The notes under the pieces are model-generated. The model did not search any database. It saw nothing but the letters and a program-made list of their open reading frames with translations, and was not told where the DNA came from. This document shows positions 6,923 to 15,650 of a DNA stretch of 35,073 nucleotides, piece by piece. Positions within the stretch are counted from its first letter, which is position 1. Every line of letters begins with the position of its first letter. The DNA is from Streptomyces harenosi (GTDB lineage Bacteria; Actinomycetota; Actinomycetes; Streptomycetales; Streptomycetaceae). A program made the translations under genes and the position numbers. Location: assembly GCF_011008945.1 (NCBI RefSeq), contig NZ_WYCT01000035.1, positions 1-35,073 of the forward strand, given 5' to 3'.

Positions 6923-7690
6923 TCAGGCGCCGATGGCGTGCAGACCGCCGTCCACGTGGATGATCTCGCCGGTGGTCTTCGGGAACCAGTCGCTCAGCAG
7001 CGCGACCACACCGCGGCCGGCCGGCTCGGGGTCCTTCAGGTCCCACTCCAGCGGGGAACGGGAGTCCCACACGGAGGCCAGCTCGCTGAAGCCCGGGATG
7101 GACTTGGCGGCCATGGAGCCGATCGGGCCCGCCGAGATCAGGTTGCAGCGGATGTTCTGCTTGCCCAGGTCACGCGCCATGTAGCGGTTGGTCGCCTCCA
7201 GGGCGGCCTTGGCCGGGCCCATCCAGTCGTACTGCGGCCAGGCGTACTGGGCGTCGAAGGTGAGGCCGACGACGGAGCCGCCGTTCTGCATCAGCGGCAG
7301 GCAGGCCATGGTCAGCGACTTCAGGGAGAACGCCGAGACGTGCATGGCGGTGGCCACCGACTCGAACGGCGTGTTGAGGAAGTTGCCGCCCAGGGCGTCC
7401 TGCGGGGCGAAGCCGATGGAGTGGACGACGCCGTCCAGGCCGCCCAGCTCCTGGCCGACGACCTCCTCCAGCCGGCCCAGGTGCTCGTCGTTGGTGACGT
7501 CCAGCTCGATGACCTTGGTGGGCCTGGGCAGCTTCTTGGCGATGCGCTCGGTCAGCGTGGGCCGCGGGAACGCGGTCAGGATGATCTCGGCGCCCTGCTC
7601 CTGGGCCAGCTTGGCCGTGTGGAAGGCGATGGAGGACTCCATCAGCACGCCGGTGATCAGGACGCGCTTGCCCTCGAGAATTCCGCTCAT
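6923..7690 (-). CDS. fabI: Enoyl-[acyl-carrier-protein] reductase FabI/InhA
   Basis: A 255-aa NADH-dependent enoyl-ACP reductase, which performs the last reduction of each type II fatty acid elongation cycle. The Rossmann start is GILEGKRVLITGVLMESSIA, the atypical glycine pattern of FabI/InhA. The catalytic pair is in QYDWMGPAKAALE (Y154 and K161, spaced Y-x6-K as in this family rather than Y-x3-K). The C-terminal motif GEIIHVDGGLHAIGA is also typical. It sits 5 nt downstream of fabG on the same strand, the same pairing as mabA-inhA in mycobacteria, so the two are almost certainly co-transcribed. Close InhA similarity makes it the expected target of enoyl reductase inhibitors (family knowledge). 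Confidence 0.95.
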   Translation of the reverse strand: MSGILEGKRVLITGVLMESSIAFHTAKLAQEQGAEIILTAFPRPTLTERIAKKLPRPTKVIELDVTNDEHLGRLEEVVGQELGGLDGVVHSIGFAPQDALGGNFLNTPFESVATAMHVSAFSLKSLTMACLPLMQNGGSVVGLTFDAQYAWPQYDWMGPAKAALEATNRYMARDLGKQNIRCNLISAGPIGSMAAKSIPGFSELASVWDSRSPLEWDLKDPEPAGRGVVALLSDWFPKTTGEIIHVDGGLHAIGA

Positions 7691-7695
7691 GGTGA

Positions 7696-8415
7696 TCAGT
7701 GACCCATTCCCAGTCCGCCGTCAACGGGAATGACGGCTCCAGTGATGTACGAGGCGTCGTCCGAGGCGAGGAACCGCACCGTCGCGGCGATCTCCTCCGG
7801 CTGCGCGTACCGTCCGAGCGGGACCTGCGACACGATGCCCGCGCGCTGCTCCTCGCTGAGCACCTTGGTCATGTCGGTGTCGACGAAGCCGGGCGCGACG
7901 ACGTTGAAGGTGATGTTGCGCGAGCCCAGCTCCCGGGCGAGCGAGCGCGCGAAGCCGACCAGGCCGGCCTTGGAGGCGGCGTAGTTGGCCTGGCCCGCCG
8001 AGCCGAGCAGGCCGACGACCGAGGAGATCAGCACGACGCGGCCCTTCTTGGCGCGCAGCATGCCGCGGTTGGCGCGCTTGACCACGCGGAAGGTGCCGGT
8101 GAGGTTGGTGTCGAGGACGGAGGTGAAGTCCTCCTCCGACATGCGCATCAGGAGCTGGTCCTTGGTGATGCCGGCGTTCGCGACGAGGACCTCGACGGGG
8201 CCGTGCGCGTCCTCGATCTCCTTGTAGGCCTGCTCCACCTGCTCGGCGTCGGTGATGTCGCACTTGACGGCGAGGCAGCCGAGGTCCACCAGGGCGGCCG
8301 GCGGCTCGCCCGAGCGGTACGTGATCGCGACCTTGTCGCCGGCCTCGGCGAACGCGCGGGCGATGGCGAGGCCGATGCCCCGGTTGCCTCCGGTGACGAG
8401 AACCGAGCGGCTCAA
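7696..8415 (-). CDS. fabG: 3-oxoacyl-[acyl-carrier-protein] reductase FabG
   Basis: A 239-aa NADPH-dependent ketoacyl-ACP reductase of the short-chain dehydrogenase family, acting in the first reduction of fatty acid elongation. It has the TGGNRGIG cofactor motif (residues 8-15), NAG at 80-82, catalytic S132 in ISSVVG, and Y145/K149 in YAASK. VDGGLGMGH closes the protein. The start is a TTG: no ATG or GTG exists nearby in frame, AAAGGG lies about 8 nt upstream, and the Rossmann strand begins at once. It is the first gene of the fabG-fabI operon. The 272-nt region upstream is divergent with tldD and contains the 10-mer GACAGGCGGC twice, 13 bp apart (8466, 8479). Confidence 0.95.
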   Translation of the reverse strand: MSRSVLVTGGNRGIGLAIARAFAEAGDKVAITYRSGEPPAALVDLGCLAVKCDITDAEQVEQAYKEIEDAHGPVEVLVANAGITKDQLLMRMSEEDFTSVLDTNLTGTFRVVKRANRGMLRAKKGRVVLISSVVGLLGSAGQANYAASKAGLVGFARSLARELGSRNITFNVVAPGFVDTDMTKVLSEEQRAGIVSQVPLGRYAQPEEIAATVRFLASDDASYITGAVIPVDGGLGMGH

Positions 8416-8687
8416 CGGATCACCCTTTCGATAGCGGTCTGAATACCCCGCCCGGGCACCTGGACGACAGGCGGCGATGACAGGCGGCTTCTTTGAAAAC
8501 CTATCGGTCGGCACGTCGCGGCGGACAAGGGGGCACCCACAGTGGCACACGGGGCTCGCTGTCGGATCCCTACAGAAAGCCATGAGCGGCGCTGCGCAAA
8601 CGTGTGGTCCGCGGGCGGGATGGACGACATGATGCGGAGCGACCGCCACCACAGCGGCCACGGACACCTCGACAGAAAGAGACGGCG
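8416..8687. promoter_or_regulatory. Divergent fabG / tldD intergenic region
   Basis: This 272-nt region must hold the promoters of both fabG-fabI (minus) and tldD-tldE (plus). I see a direct repeat of GACAGGCGGC at 8466-8475 and 8479-8488 and an AT-richer patch at 8489-8505. No hexamer pair is convincing enough to name, and no ORF in it looks coding. Confidence 0.4.
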
Positions 8688-10211
8688 GTGCCTCATACCC
8701 TCGACGAAGCCTTCACGGCCCTTCCCCTGCGCGCCCTCGCCGACGCCGCCCTGGCCCGCGCCCGCGCGCTCGGGGCCGAGCACGCCGACTTCCGGCTGGA
8801 GCGGGTGCGCAGCGCCTCCTGGCGGCTGCGGGACGCCAGGCCCGCCGGGTCCTCGGACACCACCGACCTCGGGTACGCGGTGCGGGTGGTGCACGGCGGC
8901 ACCTGGGGGTTCGCCTCCGGCGTGGACCTGACGATGGACGCCGCCGCCCGGGTCGCCTCGCAGGCGGTGGCGATGGCGAAGCTGTCGGCGCAGGTGATCA
9001 GGGCCGCCGGGTCGGACGAGCGGGTGGAGCTGGCCGACGAGCCGGTGCACGCCGACAAGATCTGGATCTCGTCGTACGAGATCGATCCGTTCACCGTGCC
9101 CGACGAGGAGAAGGCGGGGCTGCTGGCGCAGTGGAGCCGGCGGCTGCTGGCGGCCGACGGGGTCGACCACGTGGACGCCTCGCTGCTGACCGTGCACGAG
9201 AACAAGTTCTACGCCGACACCGCCGGGACCGTGACCACGCAGCAGCGGGTGCGGCTGCACCCGGTGCTCACCGCGGTGGCGGTGGACGGCACCAGCGGGG
9301 AGTTCGACTCCCTGCGCACCCTCGCCCCGCCCGCCGGGCGCGGCTGGGAGTACCTGACCGGCACCGGCTGGGACTGGGACGCCGAGCTGGCCGAGATCCC
9401 CGAGCTGCTCGCCGAGAAGATGCGGGCGCCCAGCGTCGAGCCGGGACGCTACGACCTGGTCGTGAACCCGTCCAACCTGTGGCTGACCATCCACGAGTCC
9501 ATCGGCCACGCCACCGAGCTGGACCGCGCGCTCGGCTACGAGGCCGCCTACGCCGGCACCTCCTTCGCCACCTTCGACCAGCTCGGCAAGCTCCGGTACG
9601 GCTCGGAGCTGATGAACGTCACCGGGGACCGCACCGCCGAGCACGGCCTGGCGACCATCGGATACGACGACGAGGGCGTCGCGGCGCAGTCCTGGGACCT
9701 GGTGAAGGACGGCACGCTCGTCGGCTACCAGCTCGACCGGCGGATCGCGCGCCTGACCGGCTTCGAACGGTCCAACGGGTGTGCCTACGCCGACTCCCCC
9801 GCCCATGTGCCGGTGCAGCGCATGGCCAACGTGTCGCTGCGGCCCGATCCGGCGGGGATGTCGACCGAGGACCTGATCGGGAGCGTGGAGCGGGGCATCT
9901 ACGTCGTCGGCGACCGGTCCTGGTCGATCGACATGCAGCGGTACAACTTCCAGTTCACCGGACAGCGCTTCTTCAGGATCGAGAACGGGCGGCTGGCCGG
10001 GCAGCTCCGGGACGTGGCCTACCAGGCGACGACCACCGACTTCTGGGGTTCCATGGCGGCCGTCGGCGGCCCGCAGACGTACGTCCTGGGCGGCGCGTTC
10101 AACTGCGGCAAGGCCCAGCCCGGGCAGGTCGCGGCCGTCTCGCACGGCTGCCCCTCCGCCCTCTTCACGGGAGTCACCATCCTCAACACCACCCAGGAGG
10201 CCGGCCGATGA
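8688..10211 (+). CDS. tldD: Metalloprotease TldD
   Basis: A 507-aa zinc metalloprotease subunit. The characteristic motif HESIGHATELD has H269, E270 and H274 as metal ligand, base and ligand; the TldD family uses HExxxH, unlike HExxH thermolysins. TldD forms a heterodimer with TldE and degrades unfolded peptides; in some bacteria it processes microcin or RiPP precursors and CcdA (family knowledge). The GTG at 8688 follows an AGAGACGG purine-rich stretch, and the family's helical N-terminus begins here. It overlaps tldE by 4 nt (ATGA), indicating translational coupling. No RiPP precursor is apparent in the window, so housekeeping proteolysis is the safer assumption. Confidence 0.93.
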   Translation: MPHTLDEAFTALPLRALADAALARARALGAEHADFRLERVRSASWRLRDARPAGSSDTTDLGYAVRVVHGGTWGFASGVDLTMDAAARVASQAVAMAKLSAQVIRAAGSDERVELADEPVHADKIWISSYEIDPFTVPDEEKAGLLAQWSRRLLAADGVDHVDASLLTVHENKFYADTAGTVTTQQRVRLHPVLTAVAVDGTSGEFDSLRTLAPPAGRGWEYLTGTGWDWDAELAEIPELLAEKMRAPSVEPGRYDLVVNPSNLWLTIHESIGHATELDRALGYEAAYAGTSFATFDQLGKLRYGSELMNVTGDRTAEHGLATIGYDDEGVAAQSWDLVKDGTLVGYQLDRRIARLTGFERSNGCAYADSPAHVPVQRMANVSLRPDPAGMSTEDLIGSVERGIYVVGDRSWSIDMQRYNFQFTGQRFFRIENGRLAGQLRDVAYQATTTDFWGSMAAVGGPQTYVLGGAFNCGKAQPGQVAAVSHGCPSALFTGVTILNTTQEAGR

Positions 10212-11602
10212 GCGCCCGTACGACCAAGCCGCACGAGATCGTCGAGCGGGCGCTCGCGCTGTCCCGGGCCGACGGGTGCGTCGTCATCGCCGACGAGCAC
10301 TCCACCGCCAACCTGCGCTGGGCGGGCAACGCGCTGACGACGAACGGCGTCACGCGCGGGCGCACGCTCACCGTCGTCGCCACCGTCGACGGCGCCGAGG
10401 GCACCGCCTCCGGGGTCGTGTCGCGGTCCGCGGTCACCGCGGAGGACCTGGAGCCCCTGGTGCGGGCCGCCGAGGCCGCGGCCCGCGGGGCCGGACCCGC
10501 CGAGGACGCGCAGCCGCTGGTCACAGGGGTGCCGGCAGCGTCCGGCTTCACCGACGCGCCCGCCGAGACGTCGTCGGCGGTGTTCACCGGCTTCGCCCCG
10601 GCGCTCGGGGAGGCGTTCGCCCGCGCGCGTGCGGGCGGGCGGGAGCTGTACGGCTTCGCCCGCCACGAGATGGTCTCGACGTACCTGGGCACCTCCACGG
10701 GGCTGCGGCTGCGCCACGACCAGCCCACCGGGACGGTGGAGATCAACGCCAAGTCGCCGGACCGCACCCGGTCGGCGTGGGCCGGACGCTCCACCCGGGA
10801 CTTCCGCGACGTCGACCCGGCGGCGCTCGACGCCGAGCTCGCCGTACGCCTGGGCTGGGCCGAGCGGCGGGTGGAGCTGCCCGCGGGGCGGTACGAGACG
10901 CTGCTGCCGCCGACCGCGGTCGCGGACCTGCTGATCTACCAGCTCTGGTCGGCCTCGGGGCGGGACGCCGCCGAGGGGCGGACGGTGTTCTCCCGGCCGG
11001 GCGGCGGCACCCGCGTGGGCGAGCGGCTCAGCCGGCTGCCGCTGACGCTGCGCAGCGACCCCGGCGAGCCGGGTCTGGAGACCGCGCCCTTCCTGATCGC
11101 CCACTCCTCCGGCGGCGACGAATCCGTGTTCGACAACGGGCTGCCGCTCGGGGCCACCGACTGGATCCGCGACGGGGAGCTCACCCGCCTGACGACCACG
11201 CGGCACAGCGCGGCGCTGACCGGGCTGCCGGTCGCCCCGGCGATCGGGAACCTGGTGCTGGAGGGCGGTGCGGACCTCTCCCTGGAGGAGATGGTGGCGG
11301 GCACCGGGCGCGGGCTGCTGCTGACCTGCCTGTGGTACATCCGCGAGGTCGACCCGGCGACACTGCTGCTGACCGGCCTGACCCGGGACGGCGTGTACCT
11401 GGTGGAGAACGGCGAGGTGACCGGGGAGGTCAACAACTTCCGGTTCAACGAGTCGCCGGTGGACCTGCTGGGGCGGGCCACGCAGGCCGGGCGCACGGAG
11501 AAGACACTGCCGCGGGAGTGGGGCGACTGGTTCACCCGGGCGGCGATGCCCCCGCTGCGGGTGCCGGACTTCAACATGAGCTCGGTCAGCCGGGGCGTCT
11601 GA
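10208..11602 (+). CDS. tldE: Metalloprotease partner TldE/PmbA
   Basis: A 464-aa protein of the PmbA/TldE family, the non-catalytic partner of TldD. It lacks the HExxxH zinc motif, as expected. The N-terminal region (HEIVERALALSRADGCVVIADE) and C-terminal motifs (GLLLTCLWYIREVDPATLLLTG split by the family's strand pattern, then VENGEVTGEVNNFRFNESP) are typical. The start ATG overlaps the TldD stop. The family's two-gene organisation supports a 1:1 complex. A hairpin between this gene and tyrS ends the unit. Confidence 0.93.
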   Translation: MSARTTKPHEIVERALALSRADGCVVIADEHSTANLRWAGNALTTNGVTRGRTLTVVATVDGAEGTASGVVSRSAVTAEDLEPLVRAAEAAARGAGPAEDAQPLVTGVPAASGFTDAPAETSSAVFTGFAPALGEAFARARAGGRELYGFARHEMVSTYLGTSTGLRLRHDQPTGTVEINAKSPDRTRSAWAGRSTRDFRDVDPAALDAELAVRLGWAERRVELPAGRYETLLPPTAVADLLIYQLWSASGRDAAEGRTVFSRPGGGTRVGERLSRLPLTLRSDPGEPGLETAPFLIAHSSGGDESVFDNGLPLGATDWIRDGELTRLTTTRHSAALTGLPVAPAIGNLVLEGGADLSLEEMVAGTGRGLLLTCLWYIREVDPATLLLTGLTRDGVYLVENGEVTGEVNNFRFNESPVDLLGRATQAGRTEKTLPREWGDWFTRAAMPPLRVPDFNMSSVSRGV

Positions 11603-11609
11603 GCTGTCG

Positions 11610-11637
11610 GGGGTCCCCCATAGACTGGGGGGACCCC
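11610..11637 (+). terminator. Hairpin between tldE and tyrS (terminator or attenuator)
   Basis: A 10-bp stem (11610-11619 with 11628-11637) encloses the 8-nt loop ATAGACTG. It probably ends the tldD-tldE transcript. The loop also holds TAGACT, a good -10 hexamer, so the same DNA could carry the tyrS promoter. There is no U-tract. Confidence 0.6.
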
Positions 11638-11677
11638 GCACGGGGAACCTGTTCATCGTTCAAGGAGACGTACGACC

Positions 11678-12946
11678 GTGACGGACATCGTCGACGAGCT
11701 GAAGTGGCGCGGGCTCTTCGCCCAGTCCACTGACGAGGACGCTTTGCGCAAGGCGCTCGCGGACGGTCCCGTCACCTACTATTGCGGGTTCGACCCGACC
11801 GCGCCGTCCCTGCACGTGGGCCATCTGGTGCAGGTGCTCACCGTGCGCCGGCTCCAGCAGGCCGGCCACCGGCCGCTGGCGCTGGTCGGCGGCGCCACGG
11901 GCCTCATCGGCGACCCCCGCCCCACCGCGGAGCGCACGCTGAACGACCCGGAGACGGTCGCCGGCTGGGTGGAGAAGCTGCGCCGCCAGATCGAGCCGTT
12001 CCTGTCCTTCGAGGGCGAGAACGCGGCCGTGATGGTCAACAACCTCGACTGGACGCAGGGCCTGTCCGCGATCGAGTTCCTGCGCGACATCGGCAAGCAC
12101 TTCCGGGTCAACAAGATGCTGACGAAGGAGTCCGTCGCCCGGCGCCTGGAGTCCTCCGAGGGCATCAGCTACACGGAGTTCAGCTACCAGCTCCTGCAGG
12201 CGATGGACTTCCTCCAGCTCTACCGCCGGTACGGCTGCACGCTCCAGCAGGGCGGCAGCGACCAGTGGGGCAACCTGACGGCGGGCCTGGACCTGATCCA
12301 CCGGCTGGAGCCCGACGCCACGGTCCACGCCTACGCCACGCCGCTGATGACCAAGGCGGACGGCACCAAGTTCGGCAAGACCGAGGGCGGCGCCGTGTGG
12401 CTCGACCCGGAGATGACCACCCCGTACGCGTTCTACCAGTTCTGGCTGAACGTGGACGACCGGGACATCTCGCGGTACATGCGGATCCTCTCCTTCAGGT
12501 CCCGCGAGGAGCTGGAGGAGCTGGAGCGGCAGACCGAGGAGCGCCCGCAGGCGCGGGCCGCCCAGCGGGCGCTGGCCGAGGAGCTGACCACGCTGGTGCA
12601 CGGCGCCGGCCAGACGGCCGCCGTGATCGCCGCGTCCAAGGCCCTCTTCGGCCAGGGAGAGCTGGCGGAGCTGGACGAGGCCACGCTGGCCGCGGCCCTG
12701 TCGGAGCTGCCGCACGTCCGGGTCGCCGAGCTCGCCCCGGTCGTGGACCTGTTCGCCGAGGTCGGCCTGGTGGCCAGCAAGTCCGCCGCGCGCCGCACGG
12801 TCAAGGAGGGCGGCGCCTACGTGAACAACGCCAAGGTGCCCTCCGAGGACGCGGTCCCCGCGCGGGAGGACCTGCTGCACGGCCGCTGGCTGGTGCTGCG
12901 CCGGGGCAAGAAGAACCTGGCCGCGGTCGAGGTCACGGGCGCCTAG
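11678..12946 (+). CDS. tyrS: Tyrosyl-tRNA synthetase
   Basis: A 422-aa class Ic aminoacyl-tRNA synthetase that charges tRNA-Tyr. The HIGH-type motif is HVGH (residues 46-49) in [12 protein letters not shown]. The tyrosine-binding motif GGSDQWGN is present, and the KMSKS-type loop is KFGKT (231-235), the TyrS1 form. A C-terminal S4 RNA-binding domain (about 355-420) includes [20 protein letters not shown] at 11678 is preceded by AAGGAGA at 9-15 nt, a good ribosome binding site. I see no T-box upstream, as usual for actinobacterial tyrS. It appears monocistronic between hairpins. Confidence 0.95.
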   Translation: MTDIVDELKWRGLFAQSTDEDALRKALADGPVTYYCGFDPTAPSLHVGHLVQVLTVRRLQQAGHRPLALVGGATGLIGDPRPTAERTLNDPETVAGWVEKLRRQIEPFLSFEGENAAVMVNNLDWTQGLSAIEFLRDIGKHFRVNKMLTKESVARRLESSEGISYTEFSYQLLQAMDFLQLYRRYGCTLQQGGSDQWGNLTAGLDLIHRLEPDATVHAYATPLMTKADGTKFGKTEGGAVWLDPEMTTPYAFYQFWLNVDDRDISRYMRILSFRSREELEELERQTEERPQARAAQRALAEELTTLVHGAGQTAAVIAASKALFGQGELAELDEATLAAALSELPHVRVAELAPVVDLFAEVGLVASKSAARRTVKEGGAYVNNAKVPSEDAVPAREDLLHGRWLVLRRGKKNLAAVEVTGA

Positions 12947-12987
12947 GGACGTTCGGTCCGGATCAGGCCGTACCGGGCCGCGGACGC

Positions 12988-13014
12988 GGGCGGGCGGGTG
13001 TCACCCGCCCGCCC
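12988..13014. terminator. Bidirectional terminator between tyrS and the GlsB-like gene
   Basis: A perfect 12-bp G/C stem (12988-12999 with 13003-13014) with a 3-nt loop lies between two convergent genes, 41 nt past the tyrS stop and 8 nt past the opposite stop. Confidence 0.8.
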
Positions 13015-13022
13015 GACCGCGT

Positions 13023-13301
13023 TCAGACCCGCTGCTTGCGCCGGCCCAGGGTCGCCCGGTAGAGCGCGTCCCCGACGGCGACGATGACGATCGCGGCGAC
13101 GAGCTGGAACACATGGCGCCACCAGTCGATGCCGGGGGTCGCGTCCACGCCGGCCGCCCGGGCGATCGCGTTGCCGGCGATGGCCCCCAGCATGCCGAAC
13201 AGGACGGTCAGCCACAGAGGGCTGTGCTGCTTCCCGGGAATGATCGCCTTGGCGAGCAGCCCCAGCACCAATCCGACGATGATCGCCCACAACCAGCCCA
13301 T
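13023..13301 (-). CDS. GlsB/YeaQ/YmgE family stress membrane protein
   Basis: A 92-aa integral membrane protein with three predicted helices. It starts MGWLWAIIVGLVLGLLAKAI, followed by PGKQHSPLWLTVLFGMLGAI, the family signature of Gly-spaced helices with a short basic loop. A third helix (about 65-83) and a basic tail end the protein. GlsB/YeaQ-type proteins are general-stress membrane proteins, often encoded near Asp23/Gls24 proteins. An Asp23 cluster does lie 13 kb away in this window, though the two are not linked directly. The ATG at 13301 has GAGGAGG 6 nt upstream; the in-frame extension to 13409 has no such site. Confidence 0.88.
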   Translation of the reverse strand: MGWLWAIIVGLVLGLLAKAIIPGKQHSPLWLTVLFGMLGAIAGNAIARAAGVDATPGIDWWRHVFQLVAAIVIVAVGDALYRATLGRRKQRV

Positions 13302-13546
13302 GGCTGCCTCCTCGTACGGCTCGACGTGAGCATTACCGCCAGTGTCGGGCCGTCGGGCCTGCGCCGCATGCCGGGGCGGGCCGTACGCGGTACGGCGCAC
13401 GCCGCCCACGCGGGCAGGAGGTGCCCCGGCCTCGTAGGGGACGCAGGCGCGGCGTAACGTGGGAGCTGTCCGCGACCGGTGTCCCCGGGCGGTCGTGGAC
13501 CACGGCGCAGGCGGGGCGGGTCCGATACGGGCGGATGGTGGATGTG

Positions 13547-13990
13547 ATGCGGAAGCAGCATGGCGGCGGCAACGCCCAGGTGTTCCGGATCACCGGGGCC
13601 CGGACGGGTCTGCAGGAGGACGTGCGCGGGCGGCAGCGCCGGTACGTGATCTCGATGACGGTCCGCACCCTGTCGGTGATCCTGGCGGCCTGCCTGTGGA
13701 ACGTGGAGCGGCACGTCGCGGTCGTGGCCCTGGTCCTGGGCGCGGTGCTGCCCTACATCGCGGTGGTGATCGCCAACGCGGGCCGGGAGAACGCGCCGTC
13801 GCTGCCGTCGACGTTCGTGATGGCCCCGACGCGGCCCATGATCGCACCGCCCCGAGCCGACGAGGGCACGGCCGCCTCCGCCCCCGGGGATCCCGCGGAC
13901 ACCAAAGGCACCAAAGACACCGGACACTCCGGGAATGCGGCGTCCGGGGCGGCGCCGGGCGCGCGGAGCGAGCCGCACCACCAGCCCTGA
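13547..13990 (+). CDS. DUF3099-type membrane protein
   Basis: A protein of about 147 aa with two adjacent hydrophobic helices (about residues 28-46 and 49-68) preceded by a short soluble segment QVFRITGARTGLQEDVRGRQRRY, which fits the actinobacterial DUF3099 family. The C-terminal half is a low-complexity Pro/Ala/Gly/Thr-rich tail, probably disordered. Function is unknown. Three in-frame starts (ATG 13535, GTG 13544, ATG 13547) lie close together; I prefer 13547 because GGTGGA is at a suitable distance, but the choice is uncertain by four residues. Confidence 0.8.
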   Translation: MRKQHGGGNAQVFRITGARTGLQEDVRGRQRRYVISMTVRTLSVILAACLWNVERHVAVVALVLGAVLPYIAVVIANAGRENAPSLPSTFVMAPTRPMIAPPRADEGTAASAPGDPADTKGTKDTGHSGNAASGAAPGARSEPHHQP

Positions 13991-14100
13991 CCAGCGGGGA
14001 CGGCCCGGGCGGAGGTCACCTCCGGATCAAGCTCAAGAAAAGCTCAGATCAATCATGTTGTTCCGGTGCCGGGCGGCGGGTGACCCGTGACATACTTCGT

Positions 14101-14180
14101 AGGCGCTCCGCATCCCCCGTCGGAGCGACGGACCGACGCCGGGCAGCTCCCCCCGTGGCTGCTCGGCGTCGCCTTTTCTC
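14101..14180 (+). ncRNA. 6C RNA-like small RNA (two C-loop hairpins)
   Basis: Hairpin 1 pairs CGCTCCG (14104-14110) with CGGAGCG (14121-14127) around the loop CATCCCCCGT. Hairpin 2 has a 13-bp stem (14135-14147 with 14158-14170, one G-U pair) around TCCCCCCGTG, followed by TTTT at 14174-14177, an intrinsic-terminator layout. Two successive hairpins with runs of C in their loops, the second acting as terminator, define the actinobacterial 6C RNA family (B11 in Mycobacterium tuberculosis). CATACT at 14091-14096 is a possible -10. In mycobacteria the C-rich loops pair with G-rich ribosome binding sites of target mRNAs (family knowledge). Confidence 0.8.
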
Positions 14181-14224
14181 CGGCCCTTCGCGGCATGACG
14201 GCACGCAGTTGTGAGACGAAACCT

Positions 14225-14446
14225 GTGAGTGACGAGACCACCCCGATCTGTTCCGCCAAGGGCTGCCGCGCCGCCGCGGTGTGGGTGCTGGCCTGGAACA
14301 ACCCCAAGATCCACACGCCGGAGCGCCGCAAGACCTGGCTCGCCTGCGAGGAGCACCGGGAGCACCTGTCCCAGTTCCTCGGGGTGCGCGGCTTCCTGAA
14401 GGACGTGGTCCCGCTGACGGAGTGGGAGCACGCCCAGGGCGCGTAG
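14225..14446 (+). CDS. Small Cys/His-rich zinc-finger-like protein
   Basis: A 73-aa protein. The N-terminus has CSAKGC (two Cys, C-x4-C) and, about 40 residues on, CEEHREH, which together could form a C2-CH/H2 zinc site. A conserved-looking Trp/Lys/Arg-rich middle (WVLAWNNPKIHTPERRKTW) separates them. I recall similar Streptomyces proteins labelled acetone carboxylase in databases, but nothing in the sequence supports enzyme activity. The GTG at 14225 is chosen because the upstream in-frame sequence lies inside the 6C RNA. The ribosome binding site is poor. The gene begins 45 nt after the 6C terminator and converges with moaA. Confidence 0.78.
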   Translation: MSDETTPICSAKGCRAAAVWVLAWNNPKIHTPERRKTWLACEEHREHLSQFLGVRGFLKDVVPLTEWEHAQGA

Positions 14447-14549
14447 GCGCGCGGCCTGGTCCGGACGACGGGCCCAGGGCTGCTCGTCCTGACCGTGCCG
14501 GGCTCGCGGGCCCTGGCACCCCGGTCCGGCCTGTTCCGGACGGAAGACC

Positions 14550-15539
14550 CTAGCCGCCGATCGCCGACATCGGGCGGTCCGGCTGGACGAAGGACGGGTC
14601 GTCCAGCCCGGCGCCCGCCTTCTTGCCCCACATGGCCAGGCGCCAGATCCGGGCGATCTCCTCGTCGGGGGCGCCGGAGCGCAGGGCGGCGCGCAGGTCC
14701 GTCTCCTCGGTGGCGAACAGACAGGTGCGCACCTGTCCGTCGGCGGTCAGGCGGGTGCGGTCGCAGGCGGCGCAGAACGGGCGGGTGACGGAGGCGATGA
14801 CGCCGACCCGGTGGGGACCGCCGTCGACGATCCAGCGCTCGGCGGGGGCGGAGCCGCGCTCCTCGGCGCCCTCCGGGGTCAGCTCGAAGCGGGTGCGCAG
14901 CGAGGCGAGGATGTCCCCGGCGGTGATCATGCCCTCGCGCTTCCAGCCGTGCTGGGCGTCCAGCGGCATCTGCTCGATGAAGCGCAACTCGTAGTCGTGT
15001 GCGACCGCCCAGGCGAGCAGGTCGGGGGCCTCGTCGTCGTTGAGCCCCGGCATCAGGACCGTGTTGACCTTGACCGGGGTCAGGCCGGCCTCGCGGGCCG
15101 CGGACAGCCCCTCCAGCACGTCCTTGTGGCGGTCGCGGCGGGTGAGGGCCTTGAAGACGTCCGGGCGCAGCGTGTCCAGTGAGACGTTGACCCGGTCCAG
15201 GCCGGCCGCCTTCAGGGCCGCCGCCGTGCGCTTGAGGCCGATGCCGTTGGTGGTGAGGGACGTCCGGGGGCGCGGGTCGAGGGCGGCGACGCGCTCGACG
15301 ATGCCCACCAGGCCGGGGCGCAGCAGGGGCTCGCCGCCGGTGAAGCGGACCTCGGTGATGCCGAGGGCGGTGACCGCGATGCCGATGAGGCGGACGATCT
15401 CGTCGTCGGTGAGCAGGTCGGGCTTGGCCAGCCACTGCAGGCCCTCCTCGGGCATGCAGTAGGTGCACCGCAGGTTGCAGCGGTCGGTCAGCGAGACCCT
15501 CAGGTCGGTGGCCACTCGGCCGTAGGTGTCGATGAGCAC
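14550..15539 (-). CDS. moaA: GTP 3',8-cyclase MoaA
   Basis: A 329-aa radical SAM enzyme that converts GTP to (8S)-3',8-cyclo-7,8-dihydroguanosine 5'-triphosphate at the start of molybdenum cofactor biosynthesis. C21, C25 and C28 in CNLRCTYC bind the SAM-type 4Fe-4S cluster, and FTGGEPLLRP is the SAM-binding GGE motif. The second, substrate-binding cluster has its Cys in PFCAACDRTRLTADGQVRTC. The protein ends in the conserved C-terminal GG needed for activity (SAIGG). The GTG at 15539 has GGAGGGGG close upstream. Other Moco genes are not in the window. It is downstream of the symporter on the same strand but separated by a terminator. Confidence 0.95.
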   Translation of the reverse strand: MLIDTYGRVATDLRVSLTDRCNLRCTYCMPEEGLQWLAKPDLLTDDEIVRLIGIAVTALGITEVRFTGGEPLLRPGLVGIVERVAALDPRPRTSLTTNGIGLKRTAAALKAAGLDRVNVSLDTLRPDVFKALTRRDRHKDVLEGLSAAREAGLTPVKVNTVLMPGLNDDEAPDLLAWAVAHDYELRFIEQMPLDAQHGWKREGMITAGDILASLRTRFELTPEGAEERGSAPAERWIVDGGPHRVGVIASVTRPFCAACDRTRLTADGQVRTCLFATEETDLRAALRSGAPDEEIARIWRLAMWGKKAGAGLDDPSFVQPDRPMSAIGG

Positions 15540-15650
15540 GTGGGCCCCCTCCCTCGACGCGGACCGGCGGGGCTCGTCATCCCCTCCGATACTGGCGAGC
15601 CTACGTGACCGCGCCGACAACGACAGCGGCCCGATCCCACGACGTGGGGC

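Noticed and set aside
8688..11602. RiPP/microcin processing system built on TldD-TldE
   Set aside because: No precursor-peptide gene, leader motif, or modification enzyme is nearby; the pair is a common housekeeping set.
11603..11677. T-box upstream of tyrS
   Set aside because: The leader is too short (75 nt) and has no specifier loop or T-box core sequence; only a simple hairpin is present.
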